Shown here piece by piece: positions 55,194 through 64,000 of a DNA stretch of 64,000 nucleotides. Location: the NCBI GenBank assembly GCA_000708835.1, contig DF237099.1, positions 109,382 through 173,381 of the forward strand, written 5' to 3'. Made by a program: the position numbers and the translations under genes. Each line of letters begins with the position of its first letter. Positions within the stretch are counted from its first letter, which is position 1. The stretch comes from Klebsormidium nitens. Its lineage: Eukaryota; Streptophyta; Klebsormidiophyceae; Klebsormidiales; Klebsormidiaceae. The notes under the pieces were generated by a model. It was not told where the DNA came from, made no database searches, and saw only the letters and a list, made by a program, of their open reading frames with translations.

Positions 55194-58100
55194 ATGCCGT
55201 CATTTGTGGCGCCCGAGAACATAGCCATCCCCCCAGTCGATGAAACTGAAACAAGAGAGCAGAATGGGGCTACGGCGCCAGTCACCCCCCGCTCGCCGCA
55301 GTGGGCGGCGGAGGAGGTGCTGGTTGAAGGCAAGATGCACAAGAAGCATGTGAGTAGCTCTTTTTAGTGGATTCCGAGCTAATTAAGGGGTGGTCTTAGT
55401 GGGGTGCGCAGTAACTGGAGAAGGACTCCGGTAACCTGTGGTTATTGAAGAAAGGTATTAATCACAGGGTTGGCGAAGAGTGAGCAAACAAACCTCTAAT
55501 GGAGCTGGTTCGAAACCATGTGTCCTGCTGCAAAGATAGCAGGGCAACTGTACTTGAGTATTGAACCCAGCAGTCAGACCCGGTTTGCCTACAAGACACC
55601 ACATTTTGCTGTGGTGTCTCTCAGCACCGAACGTTCAAGCGAAGCTTATGTCAAAGAGCTGCGTGCATACTCTGAAAGGCGGCTCTACAGTCAAAAGCCA
55701 CCTGATATCAACTGGACTGTGAATTCGCCATTCAAGGCAACGGTTTCGCTCTGGTAAAACTGCATGCGCAATTTGTCTTCGCTTGACAAACATGAAGCCA
55801 TCCTCTCCTCGCAGAAAGCTCTGTCAACGAGTGCGGTCCTGCTCCTTGCATGGCAAAGTCTGGGCGTTGTCTACGGGGACCTGGGGACCTCATGTGAGCG
55901 CTCGAAGTCTTTCGTGGACGGAAAACACCAGCCTCAAAAACGACAAAAGTCTTTAGAATTGAAGGCTCTTGTGCTGTTGGACATTTCAACTCTCAGCGCA
56001 AGCTCTACTCGGAATGATCTTCGCACCTAGGGAGCTGAGGTTACCAAGCCGTTCCTTTCTTTTTAGCGTCTGCAGAACTTCAAAAATGATCAGAAGCTGA
56101 TAATACCATCTGTCGCCGCAACTGACGCAAGGAAAGCAGCCCAGGTTCAAACTCATTTCAATGGCAAATATAAGCTAAGAGAGAGCATGGATTGCCTGTT
56201 GGATGCTAACGGTAGTGTTCGAATGGAGTAGGCTTGCGGCAGCTTCAGGACGAACTGGATTGTAAGAAGAAGCAGAATTATCACGTGGCCAGTGAGCAAA
56301 GACCATGCCACGTGCGCTGGGCAAAACCGCCAGTACTTCGACGCTTCGACAGACCAGTCAAAGACGAGCTGATTGGCCAACGATGCACGCAGGTCTCTAC
56401 GTGTACTCAAACACGTTTCACAGCCCCCCCAGCCATCAAGACCTCCTAGGCGCGGCGTGTATCATCTTCTGGACGCTGACGTCCATCGCCCTTGTGAAGT
56501 ACGTCATGATTGTTCTGCACGCGGACGACGACGGGGAAGGTGAGCCAAAAATAAAACTCAAGAAAGATGATAGTAAGCCAAGACAATATCAAGCTCCGAC
56601 TAACCTTAAACTCCCTAACCCAAAAATACCCGCTCCGCACTCGCACCCACCCTAACCACCAAACTAACCCTACCCGTCCCAGTGCGGTTACCTTACTATT
56701 ATCTCGGCTTACCATTGATATTTTTGAGTTTAATGAGCCAAAGGGCCCCGCAAGTTACACGAAGCCTTATTGGAGCGTAAACCTAACCTAGTCACAGCCA
56801 ATGGAGCACTCTTTTTGAGCGGGTTTAGACAAGTTTTGCTCAAAAACAGTTTCTTCAAGTCTCCAAAAAGTGAGCTCTCGAAAGGTGGTCAGGTCGGGAC
56901 TCAGAGTGCCTAAAGTACAAGTGTAGAAACAACGGCAGAAAGGTTGCAGATTTTGATCCCTCTCCTTCACCCACTGATTGACGGGAAGCGCCGATCTATG
57001 AGCACGGGAGCTTTCGTTGTTGATGTTAGAATGTTAATCACTTATCCCCAGGACGGACATGCAATCGTAGCGGTTCACTTCTGCTCGAAATTGCAGAGTA
57101 AAATCTCGAGGAGGAAACGTTGCACTGCCGGAAATGCTAATCAAAAGTCTCTTCAGCGCATTTGGTCACGACGTGTCTCGCGATCCTCTCGGCCAGGTAG
57201 ATCTACCATCTGACGTCAGCGCTGACGTCGCTTGCAGGCGGCACCTTTGCAATGTACAGCTTGCTGTGCCGGCACGCGCGCATCAGCCTGCTGGAGACGG
57301 CCAAGCTCAACGTCACCGCCAAGCCGCGCCTGACGCGCGCACAGAGCAGCAAGGTCAGCGCGCGCGGGGTGGTCAGGGGACTGCTCGAGGGGAACAAGTC
57401 ACTGCAGAAGGCTCTAATGGTCTTCGTTCTCATGGGTACGTCACCGATCTTGGTTTACTGCACCATTACGACACTCGAGAGTTGAGATGTGTTGATCAGT
57501 GCAAAGCTAAGGTCGCCCCGGTGTGAATGATGATACCCGATTGCTCTTACAAGCGGCGAAACAGAGAGGGGTGAAAGAGAAAAGTGGGCTCTGTGAATTC
57601 TCTGCCTTTGAAGCTCGTAGGGCAATCGCGTATAAGTAAACGGAAACCTCCTTGATTGTCAAGTTCATGTCAATCCCTGTCCAAAGATTCAAATTTGTAC
57701 TTCGCAGATAAGAGCGTAGACTTTTCGAGCTCCAGTCACTTCTGAAAACGCTTTCGCTTCCACTCACGCTGCATCTCCTCACAAGTATCGCTCGTCTCCG
57801 TCAGGCACGTGTATGGTGATTGGGGACGGAATCCTGACGCCGGCCATCTCCGTACTATCGGCGGTGGAGGGTATCCATGTCGGTTACTCCGGCCTCTCAA
57901 GAAGTAAGGCCCGTTCTAGTTTCTCGGGACCCGTCAGCAAGGGTTGCCCATTCTTGCTTGATTGGAGCTTTCAATTTACCGTTGTGGAGTGTTACCGTCA
58001 CATAACAGGACCTTCGTCTCTCAATGACTTTCGGAGATAATTTTGAAATTAGCATCTAAATCAAGTCTTATGGCTTTTCAGCATAAAATGCGTGGCTTGG

Positions 58101-61100
58101 GTACACTTCGCACGTTCTCAGGCGTTCTACAGAGTGCTTGATGCAACCAGTCTCAGGCCGATAAAGCGGACGAGGCTGATCAGGCGGCAAGCAGACTTTA
58201 TCGAAGTCGCATTTTCCCCTGGGCCCTCTTAGATTGGGATAATCATGCCCCGCGGATGTTCGCAGCCGCTAAGTTCGCCACCCCTGCAGCAAAGGGTCTG
58301 CTTTGTCTCTCCTATTCTGCCCAGTGTGCTTAAGAGTAGAGATTGTGCACTTAGCTGGAACGCCTTTACAGATCGAATCTCAGAAAGTCTTCCCACTTGA
58401 GGTGCAATCGTCCTGACGAGCACCTCACAAACCAAACTCCCTTTCTCCAGGCGCGATCGTGGGCATCACGTGCGCGATCCTGATCGCGCTCTTCCTGTGC
58501 CAGCACAAGGGCACCGGCCGCGTCGGCAACTGGTTCGCGCCCGTCATCGGGATTTGGCTGGTCGCCAATCTCTGCATCAACCTGTACAATATTTCCAAGC
58601 ACCACCCGGGCATGTTCCGGTGCATAAATCCGTGGCACGGATTGGATTACTTCATACGGAACGGAAAGACGGCCTGGGTGTCGCTCGGGGGGCTGGTGCT
58701 GTGCATCACCGGAACGGAGGCCATGTTTGCGGACTTAGGACATTTTCCGCGGCAAGCGATCCAGGTGAAATTACTCGTAACATCTCTCGTGAACTTTGAG
58801 CTTTGCAGAGGAGACACGTTTAGATCCTGCGCTTGAGTACAGATGCTTAAGCCTCTCCAGGATGCACCAAGTTTTGACCAGGATTGCTTGCTCACTGTCA
58901 TGAATACCATTCCAAGGCCGGCTCGCGATAGCAGTTTCGCAGAGAGATTGGATTGAGGGCCCCACTTCGGGACCTGCTGACGTCACAACCAGCCGCACTT
59001 TCGTACCGCTGACGTCACACTTTGCGGCGCAGATGGGCTTCCTGCTGATCGGCTACCCGAGCCTGGTCATCACCTACATCGGCCAGGCCGCCTACTTATG
59101 GCAGCACCCCGAGAACTACGCATCCACGTTCTACAGCTCCGTCCCGGGCCCCATTTTCTGGCCCATGTTCGTTCTCGCGACTCTAGCCACTATTGTCGCG
59201 AGCCAAGCCATGATCAGCGGGGCCTTTTCCATCATAAAGCAGAGCATGTCGCTCAGCTGCTTCCCAAAAGTTAGAATAATTCACACGTCCAAGACGATGG
59301 AGGGCCAGATTTATATCCCGGAGATCAACTACGTGTTCATGGTGCTGACAATCGCGGTCGTGGTGGGGTTTCAGGACAGCACGCAGATCGGGAACGCGTA
59401 CGGTGAGTTGCTGGGCTTTCGTGTTTCTGCAAAGATTTTCGGTTGGTGCTTGCAGCAATAACGGTGGCTTCGAGTCGGCTTTGAAACTTTCAATCTATCT
59501 TGTCGTGGTTGCTTCATCCCGGCTTGTCTTTTGCCTACTTTGCGTCGCAGTTTCGGTCGAGGTATCATTTCCCGGAACTTATCTCAGATTGCATCAGGAT
59601 GTCCGCTTCAATAGCTGCTCTCGTCAGATTTCAAAACTTTAATCAAGCCGTCAGAGAAACCAGGGTCTCAGCTTGTCCGGACTTTCCTCTTGCCACTCGG
59701 CCTTCGCCAAAAAATTCAAATCTTTCCCGTTCCTCACCGCACTCGTAACATGAAGCCCTTCTCACGCCTCTGCTGCTGTTCCAAGCTTGAAGCGCACCGC
59801 TGACGTCACGTCCCCACGGGCGTGACCGTACTGTCCGCGATGCCCATTACGACGTTCCTTCTTGGGAGTCGAAGAGTCAAGTTCCCCTCTCGCTTTCAAA
59901 AGCATCCGGACACGCTCCACTAACCTCGCTCTTCCGTATGCGTGTCCTGATGTCAGCTGTGCTCGTCTCACAACGTGCCTCGTGTACACTCAAACCGCCG
60001 GATCGACTCTCCTCCTGCTGACGCATCCCTGACGCCCTCCGCTGACGTCACCCCCGTCCGCAGGCGTGTCCGTGATGTCCGTCATGCTCATCACGACGTT
60101 CCTCATGAGCCTGGTCATGCTCATGGTGTGGCGCCTCCCGCCGTGGCTGCCGGCCCTGTTTTTCGCGGTGTTCGGCTTCATCGAGGCAATTTACCTGTCT
60201 TCCACGCTCTACAAGATCGCCAACGGGGCCTGGTTCCCGGTGCTGCTCTCCGGGCTGCTACTGGTCATCATGTACGCGTGGTACTACGGCTCCAGCCGCA
60301 AGAGCCTCTTCGACCAGAAGAACATGGTCAACGCGCAGGGCCTCACGGTGAGCGCGCGCGCGGAAGAACGCGGCCGCGGCCGCGGTCCTCGCGGAGTTAC
60401 TGTGAAAGGACGGCGAATTCTCTGTTGCGCAGACGAATGAAGAAGGGCGAAAACTGAGTCGGGAGTGATAATGGGCTATTCAGAACCCGGTCTGGGCTCG
60501 CTTTTGTACCCTTCTAGATAAGCTTGCAGAGACCTGATTGAAGGCCCGAACAAGTGAGTCTCGCATTCTCTCCCCTGACACAAACGGCAGAAGTCCGTCC
60601 GATGATGTCGGACTCACGGCGGGGTTCTCGTTGACATTCTGCTGTAGAGGAGCGCTTTTTTATGACAGCCAATCTAAGAGTTTCCTTTTGCTGAGGTGAG
60701 TACAAGCACAGTACTCATTCATCTTCACTTCTCAATCTCTTTCTTGTGCAACATTGAGCAGCAATCGATCTGAGCAGCCCACTAGACACTCACAACCGAG
60801 CGCTCTCTTTATCGCAGGAATTCTTGGCGAACATGCCGGTGACACGTGTCCCAGGCGTCGGGCTCTTTTACAGCGACACGGCGCACGGCGTGCCCCCGGT
60901 ATTCACACACTTCATCACGCACCTCCCCGCCGTGCCTGAGGTGAGTGTGAACATACTCGTAGAATTTCCATTTCGTGGACGTGATTCAAGCACTTATTTG
61001 GAGATCAGTCCGCGCGCTGCAACGGAAATATTGCTGGTTCGCCATTCAGTCGTGTCCTCAACTCACTTTCTTGGAGCTCGTGCGCTTCTGCCCGATTGTA

Positions 61101-62969
61101 CCACTGCTCATTCCACCAGCCAATGTCAAACACCTGCGGAAAAATACAGAAACACTCCTGCCCATATCTACTGAAACCCGCCTGCGTTCAAAATGCAGGT
61201 TCTCATCTTCATGAACATTCGTCACGAACCGGTCCCCCGCCTGGAAGACGAGGACCGGCTGCTCGTGAAGCCGTTCGGCATCAAGGGCTACTACCGCTGC
61301 GTCGTGCGGTACGGCTATCAGGAGTCCGTTCGACAGGTACGCTATGCGCGCGGCAGCCATTGTGTCGCAACTTCTTTCGTCATATTAAATATTGCGAGGA
61401 AAGCCTCTTCCCCAGCAGGGGCACCGAGGAGTATGATTGCGGAATGCTCGGGCAACTTAAACTTGCACCCAAGATGTTGCACGGCCAGTCTGCAACTCAC
61501 GAGGTGCGAAAACCGAGAACATCGACGATATACTATACTCCCAGGTTATTGTTACAAGTATTGAACATTCCGTCGAAAATAAGATCTTGGGTTTACAGGT
61601 TAAGGGGCCCGAGAAGGAGTCGGAGGCCCTTACAGAGCCCGGTCGAATGCAGGGACAACATGCTGCAGCGCCGGGTGCATTCGTTGGTCAATATGGCCCT
61701 TGATCAGCACGATATCCACAGGTTATTTGAAAGTCTTCGAAACGTCAGCCCCCTCCTTGAGTGAAGCACTAGAGAGGTACGTGAAAGCTGAAGAGTGAAT
61801 TGCATATTAACAGTGGACTGTAATCTTCAGGGCGAGGAATTTACGACCCAGCTGCTGAACAAGATCATTGAAGTCACACGATTCGAGCTAGGCGACTCGG
61901 GCCCCGTGGACGCGAGCCCGGAGTCGCCCCGTCTTGAGGCCTCGTTGTCTTCATCCCCACTGGTATCCAGCGCGCCAGTCAAGCTTGCACCCGGTAAAAG
62001 TTTCATTGCTGGACCAAGAGGTGAGGCGTCCTGAAAAGCCCAACCGTGAACCCCTGAGAAGGGACGGCTGTGATTTGCACTGGTTTCCTGTTCAATTGTA
62101 ACCTTTTCTGGAAGACGTATTTTTTGGCATTCAAATCAATTGAAACCCGTTTAGAAGGGCGTTGAAGAAATGCAAGGCTTCAAGAACAGAAGCGCAGGAA
62201 ATGCTCGGGCATGGTGTCAGGTGGATGAAAGACTTGGCGTTCTCTGCTCTTGAATATACGTTTCGGGTTATTGAGCAAGCAAAGAGTGGAGTCGATGTTT
62301 TCACCTTTACTTCAAATCAGCCGTAGTCATGTTCATATGAGGGTGCTCTAAAGCACTCGCATTCAAATGAAGTAGAGGCTGTGCAGTACGAGAGGCTTCA
62401 CTGAAGCAGGCAACTTTTAAGTACGGTTATCCCGCTCATGATCGGAAGTGGACCGCACGTCCACTAATTTCCTTCAGCCTGGCTTGATTGTATATACAGG
62501 TCCGGCACTCTTCCAAGCCATTCTTTGCAGCTCAGCTTTCGCCCACCCTCTTCGAACTGATGCGACGGAGACATTTAAGCGCCCACGTAGATTCTGAAAT
62601 ATCTTTCATCTTGAATCCGAAATGGGACAATTGAGACCAGAAGCTTCTTGGGCACTTCGATTTGGGGTCGCATTGGTCAGAAAGAGCCACGCTGAGCATA
62701 TGCGGTATTGATCGACTTCGATTCCGTTTCGTTTTCCAGAGCGCGCGCAAGTCGAAGAAGACCTCGCTCTTCTTGAGCAAGCGCGCAGCGGGGGCATTGT
62801 CTACGTATTGGGCCGCAGCGTGATCCACGTGTCGCCCTCCGCGTGGGTCGGCAAGCGGTGGACATTATACTTGTACGCGGGGCTCAAGGCAATCAGCCGT
62901 TCTACGACGCAGAACTACCAGATTCCCCACTCTAAGCTCATTGAAGTGGGGATGATCTACGATGTCTAG
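55194..62969 (+). CDS. KUP/HAK/KT-family potassium transporter
   Basis: Twelve exons (55194-55349, 55815-55893, 56393-56539, 57238-57435, 57805-57903, 58451-58764, 59033-59402, 60064-60347, 60818-60940, 61199-61336, 61831-62020, 62740-62969) join in phase to 775 residues, the usual family length. Signatures in order are SLGVVYGDLGTS (67-78) in the first membrane helix, GGTFAMYSLL (from 128), IGDGILTPAISVLSAVEG (199-216), CITGTEAMFADLGHF, GYPSLVITYIGQAAYL, NAYGVSVM and NGAWFPVLL, then a long cytosolic C-terminus ending IEVGMIYDV. About twelve membrane helices are expected. Family members are plasma-membrane or vacuolar K+ importers, usually H+-coupled. The residue after GDLGTS is Cys (codon split by intron 2) where Pro is near-universal. 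Introns carry a miniature element, several TGACGTCA palindromes and decayed copies of the start of exon 8. Confidence 0.96.
56554..56731. mobile_element. miniature inverted-repeat element, copy 2, in HAK intron 3
   Basis: Its C-rich core matches copy 1 (blocks cccgctccgcac, cacccaccctaac, aaactaaccctacccgtcccag). Its ends form an inverted repeat of about 45 bases: AAACTCAAGAAAGATGATAG on the left against AAACTCAAAAATATCAATGG read from the right. It starts 14 bases after the intron 3 donor and has the same orientation as the core at 45747. Confidence 0.82.
59793..59862 (+). pseudogene. decayed copy of the 5' part of HAK exon 8 (copy A)
   Basis: The stretch aligns with 60041-60110: the same CGCTGACGTCAC upstream block, then a GCGTG start and acgacgttcct. 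If read in the exon frame it gives GVTVLSAMPITTFL against the real GVSVMSVMLITTFL. The AG acceptor is replaced (ccacgg before gcgtg). Only about 45 coding bases are recognisable, and the match ends abruptly. Confidence 0.75.
59937..59986 (+). pseudogene. more decayed copy of the 5' part of HAK exon 8 (copy B)
   Basis: The bases gcgtgtcctgatgtcagctg and what follows (gtgctcgtctcacaacgtgcctcgtg) align with the start of exon 8 (gcgtgtccgtgatgtccgtc, then atgctcatcacgacgttcctcatg) with single-base gaps. The frame is broken by indels. It sits between copy A and the true exon, making three related units in a row. Confidence 0.6.
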
Positions 62970-64000
62970 CAGCTCGCTCTGTACCTTGCACGCCTTTGAA
63001 GTGAGGGACTCCAGTGTCGATTCAGTCACGATGACTGGGGGCTGTAGAGATTGATCGTGAGCAGCTTTTCGAAGGGGTCAATGCAACGCCGCTTGCCTAC
63101 ATCTACTACCTTCATGTATGACAGAGATCATCCTCGTAGGAGCAAGTGTGTAACACATCAGCTAAAGTTAAGATTTCAGCTAAAGTTAACCATTGACTTC
63201 GTCGGTTCTCTAAGTACCCATGCAAAAGAGCTGAGTATGGCCTTCCATGATTAAAAGGATTGTAGTTAGGGGATGCTGTCTCGTCTAAAGCATAGCAAGC
63301 GACGTGACAGGCACGTTCAGCAATCACGAGTGCGGCTTAGGAGCTGTTTGAAAGTTAACCCCGGCTGTAAGTTCCCCGTTTGAAACAGACCAGGTCAATA
63401 ACCAGCTTCCAATGTGGTTAGCACGATAGTGCGGTCAAAGTCAGCAATCTGACAAAAAAGAAAACGGTATCTGCTAAGAGAAAAATCGCAACGGCCGACA
63501 ACGGCCCGCGTCTTACGATCCGCGAAAGGTCGCACATGGTGTGGCAAGCTTCCAACGCAGAAACAAGAGTAGCCTTGACAAGTTATAAATACCATGCATG
63601 ACACAGAACGACTACACATCGTTTCAGCAAGTCGGGCGCCCTTGAGCGGTCTTCTTTGACTACACGCTGCAACAGGTACAGTACAAACTTCAAGCATGCA
63701 GGCCAGTGGGGGCCCTAGCTTAACCGTCAGAGTCTGCAATCCTTTGGAAACAAGGCTGCCTCTCAAGGTTGGACTCTGGACGTGCTAAGTAGGGCTGCGA
63801 AAATTCCGACTAGACTAGCCTTGCAAACGGCTATATACTCACCATGCCATGAATAGTACATGAAACGGATGATGGCGGCTCGTGCGTCTCTTGCCGCTCT
63901 CGTCTGTCAGGCAACCGATTGTCGGTGCTGCATAGCCTCGAGAATACGTGAGCGCCACGTCAGCGCTGTGCATACCAGGCATGAGTGCCCAGTTAGCGCT
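62970..64000. other. 3' flank of HAK to the window edge
   Basis: No gene was recognised. A 16-base direct repeat (tcagctaaagttaa type) occurs at 63158-63190. The last 450 bases are again rich in CATG (accatgcatg, aagcatgcagg, accatgccatgaa), as in convergent intervals, which hints that a minus-strand gene ends beyond the edge. Confidence 0.45.

Noticed and set aside
55505-55520. tRNA B-box-like ggttcgaaacc
   Set aside because: No cloverleaf can be drawn with upstream sequence; it lies in HAK intron 1.

Overview
The window looks like nuclear DNA of a streptophyte (charophyte-grade) green alga, possibly Klebsormidium-like. Every recognisable gene is split by many short GT-AG introns (up to 17 exons), coding exons are GC-richer than introns, and several protein architectures are plant-type: an ALE2-type receptor kinase, UBP1-associated RRM protein UBA2, a KUP/HAK potassium transporter, NF-YC10/DPB3-1-like histone fold, plant PEX16, and a KIN-UA-like armadillo domain. 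The exact taxon is an inference. Exons were joined by hand from splice signals, reading phase and remembered family motifs; no alignment was run.

Layout, left to right: the last 39 bases of an unidentified + strand gene; a renalase-like FAD oxidoreductase (-); UBA2-like RNA-binding protein (+); PEX16 (-); NF-YC10/DPB3-like protein (+); ALE2-like receptor kinase (-); propionyl-CoA carboxylase beta subunit (+); a coiled-coil protein of unknown function (-); an armadillo-repeat protein resembling the tail of KIN-UA kinesins (+); a small unknown protein (+); an acidic protein with one C-terminal membrane segment (+); sulfiredoxin (-); and a KUP/HAK/KT potassium transporter (+). Genes mostly alternate in strand, giving shared divergent promoter intervals and convergent 3' intervals.

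The genes share no pathway and read as ordinary euchromatic housekeeping content: peroxisome biogenesis, peroxiredoxin repair, propionyl-CoA catabolism, RNA processing, chromatin, signalling and K+ uptake. No operon-like or defence-like system is visible.

The interesting material is in the non-coding DNA. Decayed tandem copies of real exons lie just upstream of those exons in two genes (PCCB and HAK), each having lost its AG acceptor. A two-copy miniature inverted-repeat element carries a telomere-like C-rich core. A separate hAT-like miniature element lies between the FAD gene and UBA2. The palindrome TGACGTCA is strongly over-represented in HAK introns and overlaps likely branch sites. Convergent intergenic DNA is markedly enriched in CATG-type palindromes.
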